DNA from: Embleya hyalina
Lineage (GTDB): Bacteria; Actinomycetota; Actinomycetes; Streptomycetales; Streptomycetaceae
Direction: 5' to 3'
Length of the DNA stretch: 64,000 nt
Assembly: GCF_003967355.1 (NCBI RefSeq)
Contig: NZ_BIFH01000015.1
Span: 314,888-378,887, forward strand
Below, piece after piece: positions 8,106-16,708 of this stretch. The position numbers and the translations under genes are program-made. The stretch's first letter is position 1, and every line of letters starts with the position of its first letter. The notes below the pieces were generated by a model. It saw only the letters and a list, made by a program, of their open reading frames with translations, ran no database searches and was not told the origin of the DNA.

Positions 8106-8516
8106 ATGTTCACCACGATCTTCCAATCCCAGATCTTCGTCCTCGACCAGAACGAGGCACTCGACTTCTACGTGGGCAAGCTCGGCCTGGAGGTCAAGGC
8201 CGACGTCGACATGGGCGTCATGCGCCGGCTGACCGTCGGCATCCCCGGCGAGGCCGGCCGCGAGATCCTGCTCGAAAAGCCCGGACCGCCGTCGATGTCC
8301 GCCGAAACGGCCGACCAGGTGCGCGACCTGGTGACCAAGGGGGCGATGGGCGGCTGGCTCATCTTCACCACCGCGGACTGCCGCAAGACCTACGAGACGC
8401 TGCTGGCCAAGGGCGTCGAGTTCACCGAAGAGCCCACCGAGCGGCCGTACGGGGTCGACTGTGGGCTGCGTGACCCGTTCGGGAACCGGATCCGGTTCAC
8501 CCAGCCGAACACCTGA
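8106..8516 (+). CDS. VOC (glyoxalase/dioxygenase superfamily) protein
   Basis: A 136-residue protein spanning one vicinal-oxygen-chelate fold: paired beta-alpha-beta-beta-beta modules beginning IFVLDQNEALDFYVGKLGLE and ending in the typical RDPFGNRIRFTQP strand. VOC proteins are metal-dependent lyases, dioxygenases or drug-binding resistance proteins. The usual first metal-ligand position (FVLDQ) carries no His, so function cannot be assigned. I chose the ATG at 8106; upstream codons in this frame have no family similarity. It is convergent with the short AraC regulator that follows, and VOC genes next to small AraC regulators are common in actinomycetes. Confidence 0.8.
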   Translation: MFTTIFQSQIFVLDQNEALDFYVGKLGLEVKADVDMGVMRRLTVGIPGEAGREILLEKPGPPSMSAETADQVRDLVTKGAMGGWLIFTTADCRKTYETLLAKGVEFTEEPTERPYGVDCGLRDPFGNRIRFTQPNT

Positions 8517-8560
8517 GGGCGCCGGCGCCCGGTCCGCCGCGGGCGGTCGGGAGCGGGCGA

Positions 8561-8953
8561 TCAGCCGTTCGGGCGGGACCAGGCCATCGTGAAGCAGGTC
8601 GGCACCCGGGCGGCCACCGCCTCCTTGCGATAGGCGCGTGGTGATCGGCCGACGATGTCGTGGAAGGTACGGCTGAACGTGCCGGGGCTGGCGAAGCCGA
8701 CCTCGAAGCAGATGTCGGTCACGCTGCGGTCGCTCTCGCGGAGCAGGAACATGGCCCGTTCGACCCGGCGCCGCTGGAGGTAGCGATGCGGCGTCTCACC
8801 GAAGGTGGCGCGGAAGGTGCGGGTGAAGTGCGCCTCGGACACGTGCGCGATGCGGGCCAGGGCCGGGACGTCCAGCGGCTGCGCGTAGGCGCGGTCCATC
8901 ACGTCGCGGGCCCGCAACATCCGGCGATTGGTGTCCTCGGTGGCACGGCTCAC
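8561..8953 (-). CDS. short AraC-family transcriptional regulator
   Basis: A 130-residue protein consisting almost entirely of the AraC/XylS double helix-turn-helix: the first HTH at about LDVPALARIAHVSEAHFTRTF, split here around residues 28-50, and the second in RSVTDICFEVGFASPGTFSRTF, followed by the conserved GRSPRAYR. There is no N-terminal ligand-binding domain, so it either binds DNA constitutively or senses through another partner. The start is a GTG at 8953. The neighbouring convergent VOC gene is a plausible target, by context only. Confidence 0.85.
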   Translation of the reverse strand: MSRATEDTNRRMLRARDVMDRAYAQPLDVPALARIAHVSEAHFTRTFRATFGETPHRYLQRRRVERAMFLLRESDRSVTDICFEVGFASPGTFSRTFHDIVGRSPRAYRKEAVAARVPTCFTMAWSRPNG

Positions 8954-9072
8954 GGGGCCATCCCATCACGATTCGTCCGTGGCCGGCTCGGTCGCGCGGT
9001 CGAAACACTCCGCCGGCGAGCCCGCTCCGGCTCCCGCCGGGGCGGCGCGCTCGTCGGTGTGCCGGTCGGGCG

Positions 9073-9837
9073 TCAGCGGCCGACGTGCTCGGCCAGGAAG
9101 TCCTCCCAGGTGCGGGTGCCGACGGTGGCCTTGTCGAGCGACAGGTTGACGCCCGCGCGGTAGGCGCGGCCGATCTTGCCGGGGATGCGGACCGGGAGGT
9201 GGAGGCGGCGCTTGCCGGCCACGGCGAGGTAGCCGCGCGCGAGTTCGCCCATCGTGTAGACCTTCGGGCCGGTCAGGTCGGCGACCAGGCCCGACGGGGC
9301 GCCGAGGGCGAGTTCGACCATGCGCTCCGCGACATCGCGGCCGTCGACGGGCTGGAAGCGCAGGCCGCCCGGGTTGGGCACCACCGGGAACCTGGTCATC
9401 GAGCCCATCATCTTCAGCACGAGTTCGTTGAACTGGGCGGCGCGCAGGGTGGTCCAGGGCAGCCCCGACCCGGTCACCGCCTGCTCGGCGCCGAGCTTGG
9501 CGCGGAAGTAGCCGATCGGCATGGTGTTCGCGCCGATCACCGAGATGTACACGAGGTGCCGCACACCGGCGTCCTTCGCCGCGCGCACCAGGTTGCGGGT
9601 CGCCTCGTCGTCGCCCTTGGCGCCGCCGGCCAGGTGCAGCACGGTGTCGACGCCCTTCACCGCGTCGTCGATCCCCTCGTTCTTCAGCAGATCGGCACGC
9701 ACCTGCTCGACGCCGTCGGCCGAGGTGCCGCCGCGCCGGCTGAGCACGCGAACCTCGCGACCGGCCTCCCGCAACTGCGGGACGATCAGGCTGCCGAGCG
9801 TGCCGGTACCGCCGGTGACCAGGATCGATGCGCTCAT
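9073..9837 (-). CDS. NmrA-like NAD(P)H-binding oxidoreductase (atypical SDR)
   Basis: A 254-residue protein. The ATG at 9837 is supported by GAAGGAG five bases upstream. The N-terminus has the Rossmann dinucleotide motif VTGGTGTLGS (about residues 6-15). There is no YxxxK catalytic pair in the usual place, which points to the atypical SDR/NmrA group acting as a quinone or flavin-type reductase or redox sensor. Later parts contain GRDVAERM, typical of this group. It appears monocistronic on the minus strand. Substrate unknown. Confidence 0.82.
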   Translation of the reverse strand: MSASILVTGGTGTLGSLIVPQLREAGREVRVLSRRGGTSADGVEQVRADLLKNEGIDDAVKGVDTVLHLAGGAKGDDEATRNLVRAAKDAGVRHLVYISVIGANTMPIGYFRAKLGAEQAVTGSGLPWTTLRAAQFNELVLKMMGSMTRFPVVPNPGGLRFQPVDGRDVAERMVELALGAPSGLVADLTGPKVYTMGELARGYLAVAGKRRLHLPVRIPGKIGRAYRAGVNLSLDKATVGTRTWEDFLAEHVGR

Positions 9838-10074
9838 GACGACTCCTTCGGAAACCGCCCCGGCTCGTTCCGGGGCCTCTGTTTCCTTGACGGAGCCCCC
9901 GCGAAAAGTGTGACCACGAATTTTCCGCGCGGGTTTCGGCACCGGTTCGGGGGCGCGGTGGAGGGGGTGCAGCGGGCCGCGTGAGAGGGCCGAGCCGGGG
10001 CCGGGTGGTCATCCGCGGGATGGCCGCCCGATCCCGGTCCCGGTCCGGCTCCGGTGGGTGCGGGGACCCGCCTG

Positions 10075-10851
10075 TCAGCCCGCGATCGGGGCCTCGATCA
10101 TGTTGAGCCACCAGGTCGACCGGCCGTTCGTATGACCGACCATCGCCTCGGCGAGGAGACGCCGCGTCGTGTGCGGGGTGCGGCGCCATTCGGGAAAGCG
10201 CCACATCCAACGCCGTACCTCGCCGAGGTTGTGCCCCTCGTCCACCAGGTGCGACCCGACGAAGGCGACCTCCACCCACCGCGGCCCGAGCGCGACTTGG
10301 CCCCAATCGACGACGGACAACCGACCGTCGGGCCGAATGATCATGTTGGCCGAGGTCAGATCGGTATGCAGGAGCCGATCCCCACACAGCGGCCTCGACC
10401 GCCCCGGCGGCAAATGCTCCCGCAACCGCCCGACCAGGGTCGGCAATCCGGCACTACGTCCGGGCCGGATCCGCCCGATTCGATCCATCGCACCGACCAC
10501 CTGCACCAGATCCGGCGAATCGAGACACAACCGAACGGCCCGACCCTCCACGTACTCGAAAACCAACACCCGCCACCCGTCGACGGCCCCGTGATGCAGC
10601 AGCCGAGGCGAAAGCACACCGGTCACCGCGCTCGCCGCGATCTCACTCGTCTGCGCCCGAGCCGAAAGCGGCGCGGTGGCCTCCTCGGCGGCTTTGACGA
10701 ACACGGCCCCGTCGGCAGTGCCGACAACAGCCGCGAAGGAACTGGTATGCGGCCCGGCCACGGCCTGCACCGTGCCCACGACCCCAACCGTCTTCTCCAC
10801 GAAATCGCATACACCCCAGGGCAGTTGACCCCATCCAAGCCCCGCGCTCAC
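10075..10851 (-). CDS. aminoglycoside phosphotransferase-like kinase (APH fold)
   Basis: A 258-residue protein with the minimal APH/choline-kinase fold: a catalytic loop LLHTDLTSANMI (catalytic Asp in HTD) and a metal-binding Asp in VVDWGQ. The GTG at 10851 is preferred because GGAGGG lies five bases upstream and the GTG overlaps the previous gene's stop (GTGA), giving translational coupling. The frame is open further upstream without a ribosome site. Many actinomycete proteins of this type sit beside XRE/DUF397 regulators and have no known substrate, so a resistance role should not be assumed. Confidence 0.75.
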   Translation of the reverse strand: MSAGLGWGQLPWGVCDFVEKTVGVVGTVQAVAGPHTSSFAAVVGTADGAVFVKAAEEATAPLSARAQTSEIAASAVTGVLSPRLLHHGAVDGWRVLVFEYVEGRAVRLCLDSPDLVQVVGAMDRIGRIRPGRSAGLPTLVGRLREHLPPGRSRPLCGDRLLHTDLTSANMIIRPDGRLSVVDWGQVALGPRWVEVAFVGSHLVDEGHNLGEVRRWMWRFPEWRRTPHTTRRLLAEAMVGHTNGRSTWWLNMIEAPIAG

Positions 10852-11150
10852 GATGCCCTCCGCCCCGCGTGGATGGGCAGGGCAACGGCCCCGACCTGCC
10901 GCCCGAGCGCATCCAAGCGCCACAACTCCCGTACAGCGCCCGCCAATTCATGCCCGAGATCGAGCACCACCAGGTGCTCGACCGGACACAGATACGGCGA
11001 CCGCCCACCCTCGCGCGGCTGCACCACAGCCACCCGCTCGGAAGCGGCGGGCAGCGCAACCACGGTCCCTTCCGGCAACTCGGCATGCCGCACCCGAGCC
11101 CCGACAACAACCGGCAGCCCACTCTCGGATCGATACTCTTGAATCTCCAT
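10848..11150 (-). CDS. small hypothetical protein coupled to the APH-like kinase
   Basis: A 100-residue protein of no recognised family. The start is the ATG at 11150 with a GAGG-type site close upstream (MEIQEYRSESGLPVVVGARVRH). Its stop overlaps the GTG start of the kinase gene by 4 nt, so the two are almost certainly co-translated. It is soluble with no signal peptide. The N-terminal part (GARVRHAELPEGTVVAL) could form a small beta barrel. It is transcribed divergently from the XRE/DUF397 pair, and the shared 293-bp gap contains a strong hairpin. Confidence 0.6.
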   Translation of the reverse strand: MEIQEYRSESGLPVVVGARVRHAELPEGTVVALPAASERVAVVQPREGGRSPYLCPVEHLVVLDLGHELAGAVRELWRLDALGRQVGAVALPIHAGRRAS

Positions 11151-11176
11151 CCCTGCCTCACGGTGGATAGATGGAA

Positions 11177-11223
11177 GACAGCGGCCGGGCGCCCGCCTCG
11201 AATCGAGACGCCCGACCGCTGTC
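11177..11223. repeat. long hairpin in divergent intergenic region
   Basis: A 15-bp stem with one mismatch pairs 11177-11191 (GACAGCGGCCGGGCG) with 11209-11223. The 17-nt loop contains a nested CTCGA-A-TCGAG palindrome. It lies just upstream of the minus-strand gene starting at 11150, so it would fall in that gene's leader, and about 220 bp before the XRE gene. Candidate roles are a leader regulatory hairpin, a terminator for incoming transcription, or an operator. Confidence 0.5.
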
Positions 11224-11443
11224 GCTTGAAAAAGCGGCGACGTCGTGCCATCGCCCGTCCGGTTCATGTGCAACCGGGGCGCCCCGAAGCCCAACTCGCC
11301 TGCGAGAAGCACGATTTACGACACCCTCATCACGCGATGTGAGCGTTGCTTGCCTCAACGTGACATGCAACACTCGTTGCCGCAACCGTTTCAACGGTCA
11401 TTCGCAGCATTTCGTCATCGACGCGCGATGAGGTGGGGTCTCG

Positions 11444-12289
11444 ATGCCTTCGTCACGATCCGGTACTGCACAACGGCAAGCAGGCGAAGAGATTCGTCGC
11501 CTGCGCATCGCAAGGCAGATGACACTCACGTCAGTTGCCGAACGAGTGGGCTGGGACAAAAGCAAGGTGTCGCGGCTGGAGACCGGCAGGATGATCATCG
11601 ACGGACATCACGTCGACGCGTTCGCGAACGTGCTCTCCCTCTCACCGGCAGACAAGCGTCGAGTGATGCGTCTCCTTGGCCTGGAAGACGGGAAGGCCGC
11701 TCCATGGTGGGCCGGCTACGAATCCGCGCTCACCCCGGAGTATGAAGATCTCATCTTTCTCGAGACCCATGCGCGCGTGATCGACACCGCATCCACGATG
11801 GTGCCGGGGCTGCTTCAGGCACCGCTATACGCTCGCGCAACTCTCCTGCAATCGCCTTTCGTTCCCGACCCCGACGACGCCGAAGCTTTGTTGAAGGTGC
11901 GGCAGCGCAGGCAACACGTGGTCACATCGGGACAGGTGAAGCTCGTCGCCACGCTGTCCCAATCCGCGCTGGCCAGTGCATTCTGTGGACGCGAGGCGCT
12001 GCGACAGCAACTCGCGCACCTGTTGAAGCTGAGCGAGATGGGAAACGTTCAGCTGAGAATCGTGCCCTTCGACACGCCGACCGCGGCCTTCCTCGGCTCG
12101 GTCACCATTCTCGAACTGCCGGACGCGCCCGACGCGGTGGTGCACGTTGCGTACGAAGCGGGATCGCAACTCCTGAGAGACGCGCGGCTGGTCAAACGCT
12201 ACCGACGAGATCTCGACTACTACCGTGCGACCGCGCAGGATGAGGTCGCGTCAAGGGCAATGATCACAAGTAGATGGGAAGAGCTATGA
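11444..12289 (+). CDS. XRE-family regulator with DUF5753 domain (WhiJ-like)
   Basis: A 281-residue protein with an N-terminal helix-turn-helix (about residues 15-70: IRRLRIARQMTLTSVAERVG, then WDKSKVSRLETGR) followed by a DUF5753 domain starting near WWAGYESALTPEYEDLIFLE. This architecture defines the WhiJ-like family, which in Streptomyces comes in many paralogues paired with small DUF397 (BldB-related) proteins and affects differentiation and antibiotic production. The ATG at 11444 precedes a good family N-terminus. Its TGA overlaps the start of the DUF397 gene by 4 nt. The ligand or signal of this paralogue is unknown. Confidence 0.9.
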   Translation: MPSSRSGTAQRQAGEEIRRLRIARQMTLTSVAERVGWDKSKVSRLETGRMIIDGHHVDAFANVLSLSPADKRRVMRLLGLEDGKAAPWWAGYESALTPEYEDLIFLETHARVIDTASTMVPGLLQAPLYARATLLQSPFVPDPDDAEALLKVRQRRQHVVTSGQVKLVATLSQSALASAFCGREALRQQLAHLLKLSEMGNVQLRIVPFDTPTAAFLGSVTILELPDAPDAVVHVAYEAGSQLLRDARLVKRYRRDLDYYRATAQDEVASRAMITSRWEEL

Positions 12290-12468
12290 GCACAGAGCCG
12301 ACCTACTCGTGGCGCAGGTCGTCGTGGTCGCAACACAACCAGGATTGCGTCGAGATAGCCCCACTTCCAACAACCACCGCAGTCCGGGATACAAAGGCCC
12401 GAGCCCGAGGCCACCTCGAACTCGGCCCCACCGCGTGGCTCGACCTGTTGCGGGCACTCAAAAGCTGA
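12286..12468 (+). CDS. DUF397 protein, partner of the WhiJ-like regulator
   Basis: A 60-residue protein with the DUF397 hallmarks: YSWRRSSWSQHNQDCVEIA at the N-terminus, an internal VRDTKA, and a C-terminal W-L-DLLRALK helix. The ATG at 12286 overlaps the regulator's stop (ATGA). DUF397 proteins work with their cognate WhiJ-like partner and are proposed to modulate its DNA binding. The middle, RARGHLELGP, deviates slightly from the common DSK...L-F...W pattern but the length is normal. Confidence 0.85.
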   Translation: MSTEPTYSWRRSSWSQHNQDCVEIAPLPTTTAVRDTKARARGHLELGPTAWLDLLRALKS

Positions 12469-12530
12469 CCTGCGCCAAAGGCGCCCAGGCGGGCGCGAGG
12501 GACATGCCGAGCATCGAGGTGAGGTTGTAA

Positions 12531-12647
12531 GTGGCGGACGACTGGTACGGCGGCAACGCCAACGACGACGCGGGCCGGCATCGCGGTTGGCTTCTGGGGC
12601 ACTCGGTGGTCGTGACGATCCGCTGGCCGTCCATCCCCGGGCACTGA
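12531..12647 (+). pseudogene. possible truncated 5' remnant of a small conserved gene
   Basis: A GTG at 12531, preceded by GAGG, opens a 38-codon frame beginning MADDWYGGNANDDAGRHRGW and ending at a TGA at 12645. The opening looks like the N-terminus of a longer conserved actinomycete protein with a W-GG-ANDDAGRHRGW start, which I recall but cannot search for here. The frame breaks down after LLGHS. It may be a decayed gene start or a coincidental short frame. Confidence 0.3.
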
Positions 12648-12690
12648 AGGGCAACCCGGCGCCATCGACGCGGGGGCCGGGGAGAAACGG

Positions 12691-12732
12691 CGAACGCCGG
12701 CCGGGGTGATCGGCTTGCCCGGCCGGCGTTCG
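12691..12732 (-). terminator. 15-bp GC-rich hairpin, terminator of terD
   Basis: CGAACGCCGGCCGGG (12691-12705) and its exact reverse complement (12718-12732) form a 15-bp stem with a 12-nt loop. It lies 15 nt past the stop of the minus-strand terD gene. No long T-run follows, as is usual for Streptomyces terminators. Confidence 0.75.
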
Positions 12733-12747
12733 AGGGGTGCTGTCGGG

Positions 12748-13323
12748 TCAGACGCTGACGCCGAAGTCCTTGGCGATGCCCGCGAGGCCGGAGGCGTAGC
12801 CCTGACCGAGGGCGCGGAACTTCCAGTCGGCGCCGGCGCGGTACAGCTCGCCGAAGAGCATCGCCGTCTCGGTGGAGGCGTCCTCCGAGAGGTCGTAGCG
12901 GGCCAGTTCGACGTTGTCCGCGGCGTTGAGGACGCGGATGAACGCGTTGCGGACCTGGCCGAACGACTGCTTGCGGTTGTCCGCGTCGTAGACCGAGACC
13001 GGGAAGACGACCTTGTCCACGTCGGCGGGCAGGCCGGCGAGGTTGACCTTGATCTGCTCGTCGTCGCCCTCGCCCTCACCGGTGCGGTTGTCGCCGGTGT
13101 GCTCGACGGTGCCGTCCGGGGTCTTCATGTTGTTGAAGAACACGAAGTGCTGGTCGGAGTAGACCTTGCCGGTCGCGTTCACGACGATCGCGCTCGCGTC
13201 GAGGTCGAAGTCCTCGCCCGTGGTCGTGCGCAGGTCCCAGCCGAGGCCGACGACGACGGCGGTCAGGCCAGGGGCCTCCTTGGTGAGGGAGACGTTTCCG
13301 CCCTTGCTCAGGCTCACGGCCAT
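12748..13323 (-). CDS. terD: TerD-family calcium-binding stress protein
   Basis: A 191-residue protein matching TerD over its whole length: the start [20 protein letters not shown], the FDLDAS strand, and the acidic Ca2+-binding stretch [17 protein letters not shown] (about residues 75-91). TerD proteins bind Ca2+ and take part in poorly understood stress or tellurite-resistance complexes; Streptomyces has many paralogues, some affecting differentiation. The ATG at 13323 has GAAGGA upstream. It is a single-gene transcript here, with a clear terminator and no other ter gene nearby, so an individual paralogue rather than a full ter operon. Confidence 0.93.
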   Translation of the reverse strand: MAVSLSKGGNVSLTKEAPGLTAVVVGLGWDLRTTTGEDFDLDASAIVVNATGKVYSDQHFVFFNNMKTPDGTVEHTGDNRTGEGEGDDEQIKVNLAGLPADVDKVVFPVSVYDADNRKQSFGQVRNAFIRVLNAADNVELARYDLSEDASTETAMLFGELYRAGADWKFRALGQGYASGLAGIAKDFGVSV

Positions 13324-13576
13324 GGATGGTGTCCTTCCAGAAGGATGTTTGACGTCGCGGACGACGGTACTGCTACTGATCCGGACGTGCAGCAGGCACG
13401 CGTAAGTTCCCGAACACCCCGAAAGGGGCCGTCAAGGTGGCGGTGATCACGGGGTGCGACCCGGCGGCTGGTTATTGACGGTTCGTCAGATCCGCCGTTC
13501 AATGGCTGGAACAAACAGGGATACGACTATTAGTCATATCCGGCTCACATCCAGCTTCGCACCCCTGGGGGCAGCC

Positions 13577-14077
13577 ATGTCCAGCGCAACGACGCCGTCG
13601 GCCGGGATCGATCAGGCGCGGATGCGCCAGGTCATGGGGCACTTCGCGACCGGGGTCACCGTGGTCACGGCGATCCACGGCGGCGCGCCGGTGGGCATGG
13701 CGTGCCAGTCGTTCACGTCGCTCTCCCTGGAGCCGGCCTACATCTCCATCGCCCCGGCACTCACCTCGACGACCTACCCGAAGGTCCGCACCGCCGGCCG
13801 CTTCGTGGTCAACATCCTGGCCGAGGACCAGCAGGACGTGTGTCGGGCGATGGGCCGCAGCGGCGGCGACAAGTTCGCCGGCGTCGACTGGTCGCCCGCC
13901 GGCAACGGCGCGCCGCGGCTGGCCGGCGCGGTGGCCTGGATCGAGTGCGACATCGCGCACGAGTTGCCCGGCGGCGACCACGTGATCGTGATCGGCGCGG
14001 TGACCGCCCTGGACCTGCCCCGGGACACCGCCCCGCTGATGTTCCACAAGGGCCGCTACGCCCGCCTGGTCGGGTAG
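13577..14077 (+). CDS. flavin reductase-like FMN-binding protein
   Basis: A 166-residue flavin-reductase domain (DIM6/NTAB family): MRQVMGHFATGVTVVTAIH, then PVGMACQSFTSLSLEP and the end MFHKGRYARL. Such proteins supply reduced FMN or FAD to two-component monooxygenases. The ATG at 13577 is chosen over upstream in-frame starts because the family N-terminus begins just after it and a GGGGGC lies before it. No partner oxygenase is adjacent. A second, divergent family member is at 54421-54951. Confidence 0.87.
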   Translation: MSSATTPSAGIDQARMRQVMGHFATGVTVVTAIHGGAPVGMACQSFTSLSLEPAYISIAPALTSTTYPKVRTAGRFVVNILAEDQQDVCRAMGRSGGDKFAGVDWSPAGNGAPRLAGAVAWIECDIAHELPGGDHVIVIGAVTALDLPRDTAPLMFHKGRYARLVG

Positions 14078-14091
14078 CCCCGGAACGCGAC

Positions 14092-14724
14092 TCAGCCGCC
14101 GACGCCCGGCAACAACCCGTCCGCCATCGCCACCGTGACCGCTGCGGTGCGGTCGTCGACGCCGAGCTTGTTGAACGTGCGCAGCAGGTGCGTCTTGACC
14201 GTGGCCTCGCTGATGTACAGCTCGCGGCCGATCTCGGCGTTGGTCATCCCGCGCGCGACCAGACCGAGCACCTGCGTCTCGCGCGGGCTCAGCGCGTCGC
14301 GGACCGGTGCCTTCATCCGGGTGACCAGCTTGGCCGCCACCGGCGGTGCCAGTACCGTCTCGCCGCGCGCCGCCGCCCGGATCGCGGCGGCCAGTTCCAT
14401 CCTCGGGGTGTCCTTGAGCAGGTAGCCCGTCGCGCCCGCCTCGACCGCGCGCACGATGTCGGTGTCGGTGTCGTACGTGGTCAGGATCAGCACATGGATC
14501 CCGGGCAGTTCGCGCACGATCCGCCGGGTCGCGGCGACGCCGTCGGTGCCGGGCATCCGCAGGTCCATCAACACCACGTCGGGCCGCAGTTCGGCGGCCC
14601 CGTCCACAGCCTGTGCACCGTCCTCGACGGAGGAGACCACCTCGAAATCGGGCTCGGCCGCGAGCATGCCCGCCAACCCCTCCCGCACCACGGGATGGTC
14701 GTCGGCGATGAGCAGCCGGATCAC
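14092..14724 (-). CDS. NarL/LuxR-family response regulator
   Basis: A 210-residue two-domain regulator. The receiver opens with LLIADDHPVVREGL and has the phospho-acceptor Asp54 in VVLMDLRMPG, the conserved Thr in ILTTYD and Lys in YLLKD. A LuxR-type HTH sits near residues 145-200 (LSPRETQVLGLVARGMTN). The GTG at 14724 overlaps the kinase stop by 4 nt (GTGA). It should be phosphorylated by the preceding kinase. Because both genes are coupled to the ABC exporter genes, the exporter promoter is the most likely target (context inference). Confidence 0.92.
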   Translation of the reverse strand: MIRLLIADDHPVVREGLAGMLAAEPDFEVVSSVEDGAQAVDGAAELRPDVVLMDLRMPGTDGVAATRRIVRELPGIHVLILTTYDTDTDIVRAVEAGATGYLLKDTPRMELAAAIRAAARGETVLAPPVAAKLVTRMKAPVRDALSPRETQVLGLVARGMTNAEIGRELYISEATVKTHLLRTFNKLGVDDRTAAVTVAMADGLLPGVGG

Positions 14725-15917
14725 TGCGGTACCTCCACGCGTACGGTCGTGCCCCGGCCGGGAGCCGAGACCACCTCGACCTCGCCGCCGACCTGTGCGA
14801 GGCGGGCTCGCATTCCGGGAAGACCGTATCCCCCCTTCCCCGACCCCGGTTCGAAACCCCGTCCGTCGTCCACCACGGTCAGCCTGGTGGCGAACGGCCG
14901 ATAGGCCAGTTCCACCGCCACGGACGTCGCCCCGGCGTGCTTGCGGATGTTGGCCAGCGACTCCTGGAGCACCCGGACCAGCACCACCTGCACGGTCGAG
15001 GACAACTCGTACTCGCTGCCGACGACCTCGAAGGAGGCGGCCACCTCCAACTCCTCGCCGAGCCCGGCGACGGTGCGGCCGAGCAGTTCGGCGAGCGGTT
15101 CGGCCGGCTCGGCGCCCTCGGCCGGGCCCTGGGCGGCGACCAGCGCACGGGCCTCGGCGAGGTTGTCCCGGGCCACCCGCTCGGCCAGGTCCAGTCGTTT
15201 GCGGGTGGCCTCGGAGTCGGAGTCCACGGTGATCCCGGCCGCCTGGAGCAGCATCAGGATGCTGGTGAAGCCCTGGGCCAGGGTGTCGTGGATCTCGCGC
15301 GCCATACGCTCGCGCTCGACCCGTACTCCCGCCTGGTGGTGCGTCTCGGCCAACTCCGCCCGGGTGGCCTCCAACTCGCGCAGCAGTCGGCCGCGCTCCT
15401 CCACCCGGTCGGCGAGCCACTGGACCAGCCGGGCCATCAGGAAGCTGAAGCCGAGCACGACGGCGATCTCCACCAGGATGCTCGCCACCACACCGTGCTC
15501 CCAGTGCGCCTCGCGGGCCCGCAGCGCGCCGTTCATCCCGAAGATGTAGGCGCTCAGCAGCATCGAGGGGATCGTCGCCTCGACGAAGGTGAAGGTCAGC
15601 GGCATCAACACGTACATCAGCACGATGCCTTCGGGGTCCTGGAGGCTGAGCGCGGTCACCGCGGCGTAGGCGAGCACCAGGTGGGCCCGGCCGCGCCGGT
15701 CCCACTCGGTCGGATCGATGCCCGGCGGCACCATCACCCAGAACGACACGGGCATGACGAGCAGCGCGGCGTAGCACCACAGCGGCGCGTCGCGTCCGGC
15801 GAACTCGGCCGCGGTGATCGCCGCGAGCAGGAGGTAGGCGCCGCGGTAGACGGTGAGCAGTTTGGTCCCGAAGGCCACCTCCTCCGCGTCCCGCGCGACG
15901 GCGGTCGCCGTGTTCAC
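14721..15917 (-). CDS. NarL-type sensor histidine kinase
   Basis: A 398-residue membrane kinase. The first 165 residues contain several hydrophobic helices (for example LLTVYRGAYLLLAAITAAEF) and no large extracellular domain. Then come a coiled linker, the HisKA_3 box EREIHDTLAQGF-like segment with His210, and an HATPase_c domain ending in GLPGMRARLAQVGG. The GTG at 15917 overlaps the permease stop (GTGA). The intramembrane-sensing layout resembles kinases that detect cell-envelope stress or antibiotics and control linked ABC exporters. The ligand is unknown. Confidence 0.9.
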   Translation of the reverse strand: MNTATAVARDAEEVAFGTKLLTVYRGAYLLLAAITAAEFAGRDAPLWCYAALLVMPVSFWVMVPPGIDPTEWDRRGRAHLVLAYAAVTALSLQDPEGIVLMYVLMPLTFTFVEATIPSMLLSAYIFGMNGALRAREAHWEHGVVASILVEIAVVLGFSFLMARLVQWLADRVEERGRLLRELEATRAELAETHHQAGVRVERERMAREIHDTLAQGFTSILMLLQAAGITVDSDSEATRKRLDLAERVARDNLAEARALVAAQGPAEGAEPAEPLAELLGRTVAGLGEELEVAASFEVVGSEYELSSTVQVVLVRVLQESLANIRKHAGATSVAVELAYRPFATRLTVVDDGRGFEPGSGKGGYGLPGMRARLAQVGGEVEVVSAPGRGTTVRVEVPQ

Positions 15918-16708
15918 CGCTCGTTCTCGATCCACCTGAATGTCCTGATCCACACGACCAAGGCGACCACACCCCATGCGGCCAGGACCAGGGCCACCCG
16001 ACCGAGCTCCCACGAGCCCGCCGGCTCCACCGCCCGGAACGAATCCGGCAGGAAGACCGAGCGCATCCCCTGGGTCAGCCACTTCAGCGGAAAAACCGCC
16101 GCGAACCGTTGGACGCCGTGCGGCAGTCCGCCGGGTGCGACGAACACGCCCGAGACGAACTGAAGCGCCGTGAAGGGCAGGATGATCAGCGCCCCGTTGG
16201 CGCCCTTGCGCATCAGTCCGCTCGCGGCCAGGCCGAGCAGCGTGGCCACGGTCACGCCCAGGACGAACACCCAGGCGAAGGTCAGCCACCGCGTCGGGTC
16301 GTGCGGAAGGGTCAGGTCCAGGCCGATCACCCCGACCACGAGCAGCAGCGCGACCTGGACCAGGCTGACCACGATCACCTGGGCGATCTTGCCCAGGAGA
16401 TACGCCACCGGAGGCATCGGCGTGCCGCGCAGCCGCTTGAGCGTGCCGTCCCGGCGTTCGGCGGCCACCGCGAGTGCCAGGCCCTGGAATCCGGCGGAGA
16501 CGATGCCGACCGCGATCATGCCCGCCGCGTGCACCCGGCTCTCCGCCACACCGGTGCCGTCCACCGTGCCGCCGCCGATCAGCGCGAGCAGTACCAGGAG
16601 CAGCACCGGCATCGCGAAGGTCACCGCCATCTGCTCGCGGTGCCGGACGAACATCTTCAGTTCGAGGCGGGTCCGCGCCGCCACGATGGTTGCCGTCGAG
16701 GTCGACAT
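15914..16708 (-). CDS. ABC-2 type transporter permease
   Basis: A 264-residue integral membrane protein with about six hydrophobic segments (first AVTFAMPVLLLVLLALIGGG, last VALVLAAWGVVALVVWI) and a cytoplasmic N-terminus. It has the ABC2_membrane layout, including a conserved LKRLRGTPMPP amphipathic loop. The ATG at 16708 overlaps the ATPase stop by one base (TGATG). Together with the ATPase it would form an exporter of a drug, lipid or peptide. The operon continues into the two-component genes, so exporter and regulator are co-expressed. Confidence 0.9.
   Translation of the reverse strand: MSTSTATIVAARTRLELKMFVRHREQMAVTFAMPVLLLVLLALIGGGTVDGTGVAESRVHAAGMIAVGIVSAGFQGLALAVAAERRDGTLKRLRGTPMPPVAYLLGKIAQVIVVSLVQVALLLVVGVIGLDLTLPHDPTRWLTFAWVFVLGVTVATLLGLAASGLMRKGANGALIILPFTALQFVSGVFVAPGGLPHGVQRFAAVFPLKWLTQGMRSVFLPDSFRAVEPAGSWELGRVALVLAAWGVVALVVWIRTFRWIENER

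Noticed and set aside
8517-8530. GGGCGCCGGCGCCC palindrome as a terminator
   Set aside because: It is a 14-bp GC palindrome without a loop, common by chance at this base composition; the evidence is too thin to list.
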